64,000 nucleotides of DNA from Leuconostoc holzapfelii (GCF_012396485.1 NZ_JAAXPO010000004.1:1-64000), one strand, 5' to 3'; counted from the stretch's first letter, positions 1 to 8,709 are shown. A program made the numbers and translations. The notes: a model not told the origin generated them from the letters alone.

Positions 1-249
1 GTTGCTAATCACTTGTCAACTACTTCTTTACGCAACTCTTACGAATCGCTCCTTCAAGTTATGCCTTGCTTTTGCGCCGCCGTTAGAACATATACTAATA
101 TACCGCCTTTCTTCCCCTCAGTCAACCTTTTTTTGTCTTCTATTTTACACGTTCGTTTATCCCCTTTATCACCCCCTTTCTTCACTTTTGCCGTTCGCTT
201 TTTACTCGTTTTTCCCTTGCCCTTTTCTCGTGCCGTTTGCTTTATTCTT

Positions 250-1308
250 TTACTGTAGCGTTAACTTTAAATCATCTGGTTGTATATGGTGCAATTTATC
301 AATAAACAACCACTTGAGCGCAAATGCTAACACGCCAGGTAAAATCACGAAAACAAGGATTATTTGAATCCCTGCTGACAGCGTCTTATCAGAGTATGTA
401 TAGGCAGTTAACGGACCAATTAAACCTGAAAAGCCAAATCCTGCAGAAAATGGCGTCCCCTTAATCGACAGTATACTCGCCACCATCCCCATGATGACTG
501 CACCAATCGTGGTCGGGATAAATAGCTTTGGCTTCATGAGCATGTTAGCCATCTGAATTTTAGGTGATCCGATAAAATGGGCCAATGTGGCCCCAATCGG
601 ATTCACACGAGCCCCCATCGCCGCCAAAGTGAAGCTCGCCACAACAATTCCCGCATTTGCTGCACCCGAACCAACGCCCGATAAATTAATAGCCATGGCA
701 ATGCCGACAGAAGATAGCGGCGAAACGACTAAGAAAGCAAACACAGCCCCCAAAACTGCGCCCATTAGCACTGGTGTCAGATGTGTTGCAGCAGCGACCG
801 CCGTGCCCATCAATGTTTGCACTAGGCGTAATGGCATTAATGTCATTAACCCCAAGCCACCCGCTACAATCACAACAAAAAGTGGCTGCAATAACATCTT
901 AAAGTGACCAAAAATGGTCGTAGTCAATCTGGTTAAAGCCGTTGCCAACAGTACAACTAGCACAATGTTTAAAATAACCCCTGTGCCATTGATCACCATC
1001 CCCGTTGGTGTTTTCATCACGACACCTGACGACACAAAGGTTGCTAACGCAATCGCACCAGCATCAATGGTAGAGAGCTTGAATAATTGGCCAACCGCAA
1101 AGCCTGCAACTAACGGTAGTGTGCTTTGAATTAAAGTCGTCATAAAACTAATGTCTTTGGCAAGTACATTATCTGGGAATAACAAGACAAGTTGACTCAC
1201 TAACGCACTGGGTATCAGTGTAATCACGATCCCCAGACTGATCCCATTTAAAACAGTGACAATGAATTGCTTGACCCTTTGACGTTGACTAATATTTTGC
1301 TTCATCAT
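250..1308 (-). CDS. PfoR-like PTS EIIC_2 family membrane protein
   Basis: A 352-residue protein with about nine or ten hydrophobic segments and small, Gly/Ala-rich helices. The sequence matches the PTS_EIIC_2 / COG3641 (PfoR) family, membrane proteins related to the sugar-transporting IIC component of the phosphotransferase system but usually without attached IIA or IIB domains. No IIA or IIB gene lies next to it, so whether it transports a sugar is unknown. A GGGAGAAT sequence precedes the ATGATG start, and either ATG could be used. It appears to be a single-gene unit: the gene to its right stops 60 bases upstream. Confidence 0.75.
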   Translation of the reverse strand: MMKQNISQRQRVKQFIVTVLNGISLGIVITLIPSALVSQLVLLFPDNVLAKDISFMTTLIQSTLPLVAGFAVGQLFKLSTIDAGAIALATFVSSGVVMKTPTGMVINGTGVILNIVLVVLLATALTRLTTTIFGHFKMLLQPLFVVIVAGGLGLMTLMPLRLVQTLMGTAVAAATHLTPVLMGAVLGAVFAFLVVSPLSSVGIAMAINLSGVGSGAANAGIVVASFTLAAMGARVNPIGATLAHFIGSPKIQMANMLMKPKLFIPTTIGAVIMGMVASILSIKGTPFSAGFGFSGLIGPLTAYTYSDKTLSAGIQIILVFVILPGVLAFALKWLFIDKLHHIQPDDLKLTLQ

Positions 1309-1368
1309 GATTCTCCCGTTAGTATATCGCAGTTAACTACCTATATATGTACGCGCAAAAGCGCTTGA

Positions 1369-2361
1369 TTAAATTTCATTTTCCGCTGGCAAATCGTTGA
1401 TAATGCGTAGCACATCAGTTAACGCTGTCTCAACCATGTTTTGGATTGCTAAATTCGTATAGAATGCAACATGTGGTGTCAGAATCACATTGGGCAGATC
1501 TAATAATGTTTGAATCTGTGTATCCGCCACACCTTGGGTGCGTAAATCCTGATTAAAGACTGCTGATTCTCCCACCACCGTGTCCAACGCGGCCGATTCG
1601 ATTTCACCAGTTTGCAACGCCGCAATTAAGTCGGTCGTATCAATTACCTGACCCCTTGATGCGTTGACTAGACCTGCATGCGACTGCATTTGTTTAAAAT
1701 CTGCCGCACGTAACAAACCCACCGATGACGGATTTAAATCGACATGTAAACTGATGACATCACTTTCAGACAATACCGTTGCTTTATCCACATAGGTTAA
1801 ATACGCGCGGTGTTTATCTTGCGGTTGTGTATCATAGGCTAATACACGTGCACCCAAGGCATGAAGCAATTGCGCGAGCGTACCGCCAATACGGCCAGCA
1901 CCGATAATACCGACAGTAACCGTATGAATTTCGCGCGCTTGTAGGCCGGCCCAGCGAAAGTCATTTTCAGCAACACGATGATCAAAAGCCCATGTGCGGC
2001 GTAATAATCGAAAAATCTGCATCAACGCCATTTCGGCTACTGAACGCGGTGAATAGGCTGGTACATTAGTCACCTTTAAACCTGCTGCTTGAGCAAGCCC
2101 CACTTCAATCATGTCATAACCGGCCGTTCGCGTTGTAATTTGTTTTAAACCTTGCTGCGCGAGATGCTGATAGAAGGCCAAATCGCCACCGATTTTGGCC
2201 GTTTGTTGCACAATTAAACCATCGTAGGCACTAAAATCAGTCATATTATCTGGATGAAGCGGTTCACGTGATAGGGTAATGTCAAGATCGTGGGTTTGTG
2301 CAAATGCTTGGATCGCCCGTTCTTCATCCGCACGAACACTCGTCATCAATATTTTAGTCAT
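1369..2361 (-). CDS. D-2-hydroxyacid dehydrogenase (D-lactate dehydrogenase family)
   Basis: A 330-residue NAD-dependent D-2-hydroxyacid dehydrogenase that reduces a 2-keto acid to the D-hydroxy acid. The Rossmann motif GAGRIG is at about residues 154-159. The catalytic triad of the family is present: Arg236 in NASR, Glu265, and His297 in TPH. The length is normal for D-LDH and D-hydroxyisocaproate dehydrogenase. The start codon lies inside the end of the upstream aminotransferase gene (8-base overlap), so the two are probably translated together. With an aminotransferase as partner, keto acids made from amino acids (for example phenylpyruvate) are likelier substrates than pyruvate. That substrate assignment is inference; it could also be an ordinary D-LDH. 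Confidence 0.88.
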   Translation of the reverse strand: MTKILMTSVRADEERAIQAFAQTHDLDITLSREPLHPDNMTDFSAYDGLIVQQTAKIGGDLAFYQHLAQQGLKQITTRTAGYDMIEVGLAQAAGLKVTNVPAYSPRSVAEMALMQIFRLLRRTWAFDHRVAENDFRWAGLQAREIHTVTVGIIGAGRIGGTLAQLLHALGARVLAYDTQPQDKHRAYLTYVDKATVLSESDVISLHVDLNPSSVGLLRAADFKQMQSHAGLVNASRGQVIDTTDLIAALQTGEIESAALDTVVGESAVFNQDLRTQGVADTQIQTLLDLPNVILTPHVAFYTNLAIQNMVETALTDVLRIINDLPAENEI

Positions 2362-3550
2362 CGCGACCCGCCAAAATATAAGCCGTTAACCGCGACATTG
2401 CCTCTTGCAAAGTTGCCATCGACGCCGCGTAGCTCAAACGCACATACCCCTCACCACCAGGACCAAACGCTGAACCCGGGACAAAAGCCACCTGATTCTT
2501 CTCAGCCAGATCGCGGGCAAAAGCAACGTCGTCTTGGGTAAAGTCAGCCGGAATCTTGGCAAAAATATAAAACGCCCCAGCTGGTTTTGGCACCTCAAAT
2601 CCTAGCGCCGTCATTGTTTGATAAACAAAGTCTCGCCGGGCTTGATACTCCGACTTCATCGCTAGTGTGTCGGCTTTGCCCGCAGCCGTACCCAAAGCCT
2701 CCGCAGCGGCGGCCATAGCCGAGTTCGTTGGGGTTGTAATTGTGAATTGATGTATCAAGCCTAACTTAGCAACCAGTTCAGCCGGCCCAGCAAGCAAACC
2801 AATGCGATAACCTGTCATCGCATGCGACTTGGACACACCGTTGAGCAAAATCGTTTGTTCTGGCAAATATTTAGCCATTGAGACATGCGATGCATCATAT
2901 GTTAATTCAGAATAGATTTCATCTGAAATGACCACAATATCTGTCTCACGCAACACTTCAGCCAAAGCTTGTACTTCCGCTTCATTATATGTCACACCGG
3001 TTGGGTTAGACGGAAAGTTTAACACAATGGCCTTAATCTTATCCCCGTGTGCTGCAATCGCCGCACGCAACATGTCTGGGCTTAACACAAAATCATTGGC
3101 TGATGTGTCGATAAACACTGGTTCACCACCACCAACAAGGGTGACCGGGATATAAAGAGGAAAGATCGGTGTTGGCAATAACACTTTGTCCCCTGGATTA
3201 AGCAGGGAGGTAACTACCGTGTAAATGCCTTCCGTTGCGCCCACGGTCACAATAATTTCACTCGCAGCATCGTACGCCAAACCATAACGATCAGCTAAGA
3301 AACCCGCCGCCGCTTCACGGACAGCCAACGTACCGTTTGATGCCGCGTAATGTGAATCATTATCAGTAATCGACTTGACCGCGGCTTGTTTAATATGTTC
3401 AGGCACATTAAAATCCGGTTCCCCTAAGGTGAGCTTCAAAATGTTTGGAATCGCGCTGACTTCATTATCAAAAGCGCGAATCGCACTGGGCTGCACCAAG
3501 TCTAAGCGCTGGTTGAACGATGACAACAAGGCTGGTTTTGCGTGTGGCAT
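2354..3550 (-). CDS. Class I/II PLP-dependent aminotransferase, probably aromatic
   Basis: A 398-residue fold-type I aminotransferase. The NPTG motif is at 182-185, the PLP-binding lysine is Lys241 in GVSKSH, and the following GYRIG loop is present. It groups with lactic acid bacterial AraT/PatA-like enzymes; these sequences are also annotated as N-acetyl-diaminopimelate aminotransferase, so family alone does not settle the substrate. Two contextual facts favour aromatic amino acids: the leader peptide upstream encodes six aromatic residues in a row, and the coupled downstream gene is a D-2-hydroxyacid dehydrogenase. Translation starts at ATG 3550 behind a good GAGGAG. Expression should depend on read-through of the terminator at 3586-3624. 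Confidence 0.85.
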   Translation of the reverse strand: MPHAKPALLSSFNQRLDLVQPSAIRAFDNEVSAIPNILKLTLGEPDFNVPEHIKQAAVKSITDNDSHYAASNGTLAVREAAAGFLADRYGLAYDAASEIIVTVGATEGIYTVVTSLLNPGDKVLLPTPIFPLYIPVTLVGGGEPVFIDTSANDFVLSPDMLRAAIAAHGDKIKAIVLNFPSNPTGVTYNEAEVQALAEVLRETDIVVISDEIYSELTYDASHVSMAKYLPEQTILLNGVSKSHAMTGYRIGLLAGPAELVAKLGLIHQFTITTPTNSAMAAAAEALGTAAGKADTLAMKSEYQARRDFVYQTMTALGFEVPKPAGAFYIFAKIPADFTQDDVAFARDLAEKNQVAFVPGSAFGPGGEGYVRLSYAASMATLQEAMSRLTAYILAGRDD

Positions 3551-3585
3551 AAATTTCTCCTCATATCCTTTTTACGACGTGGTTT

Positions 3586-3624
3586 AACAAAAAAGCGTAC
3601 ATCCGGTATCGACCGGATGTACGC
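3586..3624 (-). terminator. Attenuator terminator in the aminotransferase leader
   Basis: A perfect 13-bp stem (GCGTACATCCGGT pairing with its complement, loop of 4 bases, 3595-3624) is followed on the minus strand by TTTTTTG. It sits inside the 5' leader, before the aminotransferase Shine-Dalgarno, so it would end transcription before the gene. Its 5' arm contains CATCCGG, which is also complementary to CCGGATG at 3654-3660 and, with one wobble, to TCGGATG at 3669-3675. Alternative pairings could therefore prevent it from forming. Confidence 0.88.
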
Positions 3625-3709
3625 TGGTTGGATCTGACACACAACGTATTTGGCATCCGGAAGTAGATCATCCGAACACCAACGCAAAACGCTTTTGGCA
3701 GTCGGCTAT

Positions 3710-3766
3710 TTATCCGAAATACCAAAAGTAAAATTGATCTGCATGTTTGATGTGTTTGATTGCCAT
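3710..3766 (-). CDS. Leader peptide rich in aromatic residues
   Basis: An 18-codon reading frame in the transcribed leader of the aminotransferase operon. It encodes MAIKHIKHADQFYFWYFG, then TAA. Residues 12-17 are Phe-Tyr-Phe-Trp-Tyr-Phe. A GAAGG Shine-Dalgarno-like sequence lies 11 bases upstream of the ATG, and the frame starts about 25 bases after the predicted transcription start. Two bases after its stop begins a hairpin (CCGA and GCCAA at 3695-3705 pairing with TTGGT and TCGG at 3672-3682), and an intrinsic terminator follows. This is the arrangement of a ribosome-mediated attenuator responding to charged tRNA for Phe, Tyr and Trp. Translation of the peptide is inference; the reading frame and structures are direct. 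Confidence 0.72.
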   Translation of the reverse strand: MAIKHIKHADQFYFWYFG

Positions 3767-3797
3767 TTGTTAAAAAACCTTCACTATTTATGAGATA

Positions 3798-3826
3798 ATC
3801 ATAATCTCATTAAACCGAATTGTCAA
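3798..3826 (-). promoter_or_regulatory. Promoter of the aminotransferase operon with overlapping palindrome
   Basis: On the minus strand there is a perfect -35 TTGACA (3821-3826), a 17-base spacer and TATGAT (3798-3803). An imperfect palindrome TGAGAT-N7-ATCTCA (3791-3809) covers the -10 and the expected start point, which is a typical repressor operator position. The promoter lies just upstream of the leader peptide. Confidence 0.82.
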
Positions 3827-3860
3827 GTAATCTATTATTTTTTTATCATATCGTTTTGCA

Positions 3861-4445
3861 TCAGTAATTTTTTGACCGCCGCCGACCGTTGATGATATCC
3901 TGCACAAACCGATCAAGCTGGCGCTTTGTCCTTGCCCAATCATCATTATCTAACTCGTAGGCAATCCCTTTTAAAGCGTCTGGTAGGACAACGTCGCGTA
4001 AAAATTCTGGTGAGGCGACGCGGTGCTTAATCGCAGTTGGGTCATCGCCGCGGACCTGAACCCGTTCTACCAGTACATCTGGACTCGTCACCGTGACAAA
4101 AATAATGACAGCCTGTTCACCTAGTTCACGTGCATAAGTGATCGCACCAGCCGTATCCAAGACAATCGTAATAAAGGGATGCTTATCCCATGCACGTTGC
4201 AAACCTTCATAAGATGAGCCATACTGCGCACCCGCATAGTTCACCCGTTCAAGATAATGGTTTTTTTCAAAGGAAGCATCGTCTTCGAAATAATAAGCAA
4301 CACCATTGATTTCACGATCACGTGGTGGACGAGTCGTGTGCGTTATGACACGAGGCATACGAAAATTATCTTGTAAATATCGTGCAATGGTTGTTTTGCC
4401 GACGCCAGTTGCCCCAGTAATCACAAATACTTTATTCTCTTTCAT
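3861..4445 (-). CDS. Guanylate kinase-like P-loop protein
   Basis: A protein of about 194 residues with a P-loop GATGVGKTT near its N-terminus, followed by the HTTRPPRDREINGVAYYF region characteristic of guanylate kinases, which bind GMP and transfer phosphate from ATP. It is divergent from canonical Gmk, so it may be a second copy (the usual gmk sits near rpoZ in Firmicutes) with uncertain specificity. I chose the ATG at 4445 because AGGA sequences precede it; an upstream in-frame ATG at 4466 has no Shine-Dalgarno. It converges with nothing and is divergent from the permease at 4573. Confidence 0.72.
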   Translation of the reverse strand: MKENKVFVITGATGVGKTTIARYLQDNFRMPRVITHTTRPPRDREINGVAYYFEDDASFEKNHYLERVNYAGAQYGSSYEGLQRAWDKHPFITIVLDTAGAITYARELGEQAVIIFVTVTSPDVLVERVQVRGDDPTAIKHRVASPEFLRDVVLPDALKGIAYELDNDDWARTKRQLDRFVQDIINGRRRSKNY

Positions 4446-4572
4446 ATATCCTGTATCCTGATTCATTGTTACTACTATTGTATCGTATCTTTACAAGCAA
4501 CGTTAGACATTCACGCGTCAACTTGTTAAAATAATAGTTATGTTTAAATTAAAATAATATGGGAGAAATATT

Positions 4573-5973
4573 ATGTCTATCTTCACAAGAGCATTCAGAC
4601 GAGAATCTGTTCATAATTACATTAAAGCAGATTCTCATATGACCCGCGTCTTGACGACACGTGACCTGATTGGCCTTGGTGTCGGCACCGTGATCGGTAC
4701 GGGAATTTTCATCCTACCCGGCCACGAGGCAGCGCAACACGCTGGACCGGCCGTATCCGTCGCCTTTTTAATCGCCGCTGTGTTTTCAGGATTATCCGGG
4801 ATGGCCTTTGCTGAATTTTCATCAGCAATGCCGGTAGCAGGCTCTGCTTATTCCTATGGTAGTGTCATTTATGGTGAAGTGATCGGGTGGTTGTTGGGTT
4901 GGTCGCTGATATTGGAATACTTTTTAGCAGTTTCCGCCATTGCGACTGGTTTTTCTGCCTACCTGGGTGACCTGCTCACAATTTTTGGTATTCACATGCC
5001 AAAAAGCCTCATGGCTGGACCACTAGAAGGCGGTGTCGTGAACCTGTTTGCTGTTCTGATCATCTTGCTTGTCACTGCGATTCTATCCCGCGGATTGAAC
5101 ACTTCTAAAAGGGTGGAAAACGGTGCTGTTATTTTGAAAGTTGCCATCTTAGGACTATTCATCATTGGCGGTTCTTTCTTTATTAAGCACACCAACTATG
5201 TGCCATTTTATCCAAAAGAATTCCATTCTGGAATTGGTGGACTAAATGGCATATGGGCCGCTACTGCTAGTATTATCTTCGCTTTCTTGGGCTTTGATAC
5301 AATTGCAGCACACGCTGCTGAAGTTAAAAACCCGCAAAAGACCATGGCACGCGGCATCATTGGCACCGTTTTAATTTCAGCCTTACTTTACGTTTTGTTC
5401 TCAGTCGTCCTCACTGGTATTGTAAATTACAAATCGCTAGGTGTGGATGATCCGGCCGCCTTTGCTTTACAAGCTATTCATCAAACGCAATTCTCGGTTG
5501 TGATTACAGTCGGCGCGTTGATTGGTATGTTTACCGCAATCTTGGCTTTAGTCTACGCCTCATCGCGACTCACTTATTCATTTGGTCGTGACGGCTTATT
5601 ACCAAAGGGCTTGGGTAAAATTGCGCCCGGCACACACCTTCCTGTCAATGCGTTAATCATCGCTGTCGTTGTTGAATCGGTCTTTGCTGGACTCATTCCA
5701 TTAAGCACGTTAGCCAGTCTGATTAATGCCGGTACTTTGTTGGCCTTTACCTTCATCAACTTCGGTATTTTGATCTTACGTCGCCGAAAAGACTTAGCAC
5801 ATGACGGTTTCAAAGTGCCTGGTTATCCAGTTATACCGTTTATCGCAGGCGTGATTAGCTTACTTTTGATCGCGAAGTTACCAGCCAACACCTTAATGCT
5901 CTTTAGCATCTGGGTAGTCGCTGGGATTGTTTGGTACATCATGTACGGTGTTAAACATTCAAAGTTATCATAA
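4573..5973 (+). CDS. APC family amino acid permease (cationic amino acid transporter type)
   Basis: A 466-residue integral membrane protein with twelve predicted helices. The first helix carries GLGVGTVIGTGIFILPG, the substrate-binding signature of the amino acid-polyamine-cation superfamily, and the sequence resembles the YfnA/CAT subgroup. It likely imports an amino acid by proton symport across the cytoplasmic membrane; the substrate cannot be read from sequence. GGGAG precedes the ATG. The gene ends at a bidirectional terminator shared with ezrA. Confidence 0.85.
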   Translation: MSIFTRAFRRESVHNYIKADSHMTRVLTTRDLIGLGVGTVIGTGIFILPGHEAAQHAGPAVSVAFLIAAVFSGLSGMAFAEFSSAMPVAGSAYSYGSVIYGEVIGWLLGWSLILEYFLAVSAIATGFSAYLGDLLTIFGIHMPKSLMAGPLEGGVVNLFAVLIILLVTAILSRGLNTSKRVENGAVILKVAILGLFIIGGSFFIKHTNYVPFYPKEFHSGIGGLNGIWAATASIIFAFLGFDTIAAHAAEVKNPQKTMARGIIGTVLISALLYVLFSVVLTGIVNYKSLGVDDPAAFALQAIHQTQFSVVITVGALIGMFTAILALVYASSRLTYSFGRDGLLPKGLGKIAPGTHLPVNALIIAVVVESVFAGLIPLSTLASLINAGTLLAFTFINFGILILRRRKDLAHDGFKVPGYPVIPFIAGVISLLLIAKLPANTLMLFSIWVVAGIVWYIMYGVKHSKLS

Positions 5974-5974
5974 T

Positions 5975-6008
5975 AAAAAGGACTGCTATGATGGATGCAG
6001 TCCTTTTT
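5975..6008. terminator. Bidirectional terminator between permease and ezrA
   Basis: Stem AAAAAGGACTGC with complement GCAGTCCTTTTT around a 10-base loop. Both arms end in A/T runs, so it can serve both convergent genes. Confidence 0.9.
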
Positions 6009-6019
6009 ATTGTGCTAAC

Positions 6020-7732
6020 TTATAAGAGTGGTGTCTTGCGACGCATATAGGCGTCAACTAACCTTTCGTACACACCAGGTTCCACGCTATCAAGCGCTGG
6101 TCCCAAAACATCCAGTGCTTTACCGTAGTTGTAATCTCTTTCGTAAAACATACGCGCTTGTTCACTTGCAGCAGCCACCCGCTCGTTGGATGCGCGGTAG
6201 CGATTAGCGTATTGTAACAATTGCTCGGTTAACGCAGCTTGATCAACCAATTTATCAGTCTTTTCTTTCAACGTATCAATATCTGCAGAAACAATATTTA
6301 ATTGCCGTTGCACTTCATCCATATCAACGAGATCTGCTTTGAGGGATTTCGCAAGCCGGCCGAGTTCATTTGTTACCGCAAAGAAGTATTCCAGATAAAT
6401 GGCTGGTAATCCAGGCAGATTCATGCGCTCAACCGCATGCTTAATTTTTTCAATTTCTTGTTGGTATTCACCGCCAAATTGCCGCGCTGAACGTTGTGCT
6501 TTTTCCAAACCTGAAATTTTTTCCCAGATATCAATTTGTTGTGTTTCAATTTCCGAGAAGTGCTTGAGCAAAGCTTCTTGCTTCGCACGTAATTCACTAT
6601 ATGACAGTTCTGAGGATTCTAACAAATCATCATTATAATTCACTTGCTCCTCAGCAGCGTTAATTTGTTCAAGCAGGACACGCCGTGTTTCCAGTTCACG
6701 ATGGTTGAATTGGAAGCTTTGACCTAAGCGGTCTAATTCAATGGCCAGTGTGCTATTTTGTTCACGTAAACGCAATAAATCAGAAGATAGTTGATCCGCA
6801 TACTTTACAACTTGCTGACGCGCACTGATTTCTGATTCCATCATGTCATAAAGCGTATCAATGCGGCGTTCGATATACCCATTTTGCTCGGTTACTTCTT
6901 TTAGCTTTAACTCACCCAGCAATTTCAACACCTGTTGTCGCTGTTGGTCAATTGCTTCTAATTCTTGCTGCAACGTATCGTTAGGGAAAACATAGCCTTG
7001 GGCAACCAATTCATCATGCCCTTGTGCCAATTCATTTAATTGGTCCACGTAAACTGTATTCAATTTTTCAAACAATGCCGGAATATCCGTCATCATTTTT
7101 TCCATTTGCGTGGTTTCCATGGCAAGCTGTTCATAGATGTCTGAAGCCGTTGCATGATCACCGGCTTCAGTCAATCGTGTAAATTCGTCATAATCTGCTT
7201 CGAGTTGCTTTAGAAATTGATCCAAAGCTGCATTGGCTGGGCCAAATTTGAAGTTTTCTGCTAATAAACGCTTACGCAAATCATCATACTTTTTCTTCAA
7301 ATCATTAATGGCTTCGCGATGTGCTTCGTTAATTTTCTTTAGTTCGACCAAGCCGCTGCGGACATCATGAATCGTTTGTTCTGTGTCATCAACCATGGCC
7401 TCTAAACGGGCAAGTTCATGGCGCGTCTTAATAAAATTAATCCCACGCACTTCAAACAAAACTAAATTAGCCTGTTGGTCAATCTTTAAAAACTTATTAT
7501 TTTTGACATCATTAAAACGGCTCTCAAGATTTTGATACTCTTTCAAAGATTGACCAGTTAAGGCCAACTTGCGACCTTCAACCAGTTCTTCGCGTACCTT
7601 GAGAGACATTAACTGTGCTTTTCTATCCTTAAAGGTCGTGACTTTTTTGACCGTTGCCCGCTGCATCACAAAGATGCCCAAATAGGCAATGACAACGATA
7701 CCCAAAACAATTGCTAATATAATTAAATTCAT
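6020..7732 (-). CDS. ezrA: Septation ring formation regulator EzrA
   Basis: A 570-residue protein with a single N-terminal membrane helix (residues 2-23) followed by an almost uninterrupted coiled-coil region rich in Glu, Gln, Lys and Leu, the layout of EzrA. In Firmicutes EzrA sits in the membrane at the division site, binds FtsZ and limits Z-ring assembly to mid-cell. Length agrees with the family (about 560-575). It is transcribed away from rpsD, with which it shares a 310-base divergent intergenic region. Confidence 0.93.
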   Translation of the reverse strand: MNLIILAIVLGIVVIAYLGIFVMQRATVKKVTTFKDRKAQLMSLKVREELVEGRKLALTGQSLKEYQNLESRFNDVKNNKFLKIDQQANLVLFEVRGINFIKTRHELARLEAMVDDTEQTIHDVRSGLVELKKINEAHREAINDLKKKYDDLRKRLLAENFKFGPANAALDQFLKQLEADYDEFTRLTEAGDHATASDIYEQLAMETTQMEKMMTDIPALFEKLNTVYVDQLNELAQGHDELVAQGYVFPNDTLQQELEAIDQQRQQVLKLLGELKLKEVTEQNGYIERRIDTLYDMMESEISARQQVVKYADQLSSDLLRLREQNSTLAIELDRLGQSFQFNHRELETRRVLLEQINAAEEQVNYNDDLLESSELSYSELRAKQEALLKHFSEIETQQIDIWEKISGLEKAQRSARQFGGEYQQEIEKIKHAVERMNLPGLPAIYLEYFFAVTNELGRLAKSLKADLVDMDEVQRQLNIVSADIDTLKEKTDKLVDQAALTEQLLQYANRYRASNERVAAASEQARMFYERDYNYGKALDVLGPALDSVEPGVYERLVDAYMRRKTPLL

Positions 7733-7846
7733 GTGTGCTTATCCCAGTTTTATTGATACCCCAATTCTATCACGCCAGTTTTGCTTGTGCAGTTTTTCCG
7801 TTTGTTTTTTGCTAAATCTCAATTCGTTTACAATTTTCTTAATAAC

Positions 7847-7875
7847 TTGCTAATTTAAGCAATTTCTGGTATATT
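7847..7875 (+). promoter_or_regulatory. rpsD promoter
   Basis: TTGCTA (7847-7852), 17-base spacer, TATATT (7870-7875), about 165 bases before the start codon, leaving a long leader. Confidence 0.72.
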
Positions 7876-7881
7876 GGGAGA

Positions 7882-8035
7882 AGTTGTTATATTGAGTAGC
7901 AGTAAGTAAAGAAGCGCGTCAACAGCGTCCCCAAATCGTTAGTAAGGCCATAGCTACTGGCACTGAGAAACGTCAAGTTTGGCGCTGCACGCATCTGGTG
8001 CTTACCCTCAAATGTACGACAAAATACATTTTGGA
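7882..8035 (+). promoter_or_regulatory. Structured 5' leader of rpsD, probable S4 autoregulatory element
   Basis: A transcribed leader of about 150 bases. Visible pairings include GTAAGTA (7902-7908) with TGCTTAC (7999-8005), AGCGC near 7913 with GCGCT near 7982, and GCCA/TGGC inside. In Firmicutes, S4 represses its own synthesis by binding an rpsD leader, and the position and nesting fit that role. I did not match a consensus base by base, so the S4 assignment rests on context. The rest of the 310-base gap holds only the two divergent promoters. Confidence 0.55.
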
Positions 8036-8045
8036 GGACATATAT

Positions 8046-8657
8046 ATGTCACGTTATACAGGTCCAAAGTGGCGCATTTCACGCCGCTTGGGTGTTTCAT
8101 TGTCAGGTACTGGTAAGGAATTGTCACGTCGTGCATACGCACCTGGTGATCACGGTGCCGGACGCCGCGCCAAGGTTTCTGAATATGGTATGCAATTGCG
8201 CGAAAAGCAAAAGTTGCGTTTCACATATGGTTTGACAGAACGTCAATTCCATTCTTTGTTTAACAAAGCTGGTAAGATCCGTAAGGGTACTCACGGTACA
8301 AACTTCATGATCTTGTTGGAACAACGTTTGGATTCACTTGTTTACCGTCTTGGTTTGGCAACAACACGCCAACAAGCACGTCAATTGGTTAACCATGGTC
8401 ACATCTTGGTAGATGGTAAGCGTGTTGACATTCCTTCATTCAACGTAACACCTGGTCAAGTGATCTCTGTTCGCGATAAGTCAAAGAACATCGTGCCTAT
8501 CCAAGTTGCAGTTGAATCAGTTGTTGCACGTCCACAATTCGTATCATTCGATGCTGAAAAGCTTGAAGGTACTTTGGTACGTTTGCCAGAACGTGAAGAA
8601 TTAGATGCCGACATCAACGAAGCTTTGATCGTCGAATACTACAACCGTTTGGGTTAA
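8046..8657 (+). CDS. rpsD: 30S ribosomal protein S4
   Basis: A 203-residue protein starting [21 protein letters not shown]. It has the S4 N-terminal domain and the S4 RNA-binding domain ([27 protein letters not shown] at about 92-116). S4 nucleates 30S assembly on 16S rRNA. The start at 8046 follows TTGGAGGA; an upstream in-frame ATG at 7998 would add 16 residues that are not part of S4 and lie in the leader. Codon use is strongly biased, as expected for a highly expressed gene. It stands alone, as in Bacillus. Confidence 0.98.
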   Translation: MSRYTGPKWRISRRLGVSLSGTGKELSRRAYAPGDHGAGRRAKVSEYGMQLREKQKLRFTYGLTERQFHSLFNKAGKIRKGTHGTNFMILLEQRLDSLVYRLGLATTRQQARQLVNHGHILVDGKRVDIPSFNVTPGQVISVRDKSKNIVPIQVAVESVVARPQFVSFDAEKLEGTLVRLPEREELDADINEALIVEYYNRLG

Positions 8658-8681
8658 TCTCTTAAACCAAATTTGGTTAAA

Positions 8682-8709
8682 AAACACCACCTTCGGGTGG
8701 TGTTTTTTT
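8682..8709 (+). terminator. rpsD terminator
   Basis: Stem ACACCACC-TTCG-GGTGGTGT followed by seven T. The TTCG tetraloop makes it especially stable. Confidence 0.95.

Noticed and set aside
1-249. Open frames in the first 250 bases and an AAGGAG-like sequence on the minus strand
   Set aside because: The frames are pyrimidine-rich low-complexity translations without ribosome sites, and the minus-strand site leads only to very short frames. I see no supported gene; this is probably intergenic.
3502-3687. 61-codon minus-strand frame across the aminotransferase leader and start
   Set aside because: It runs through the terminator hairpin and into the aminotransferase in another frame, without a ribosome site.
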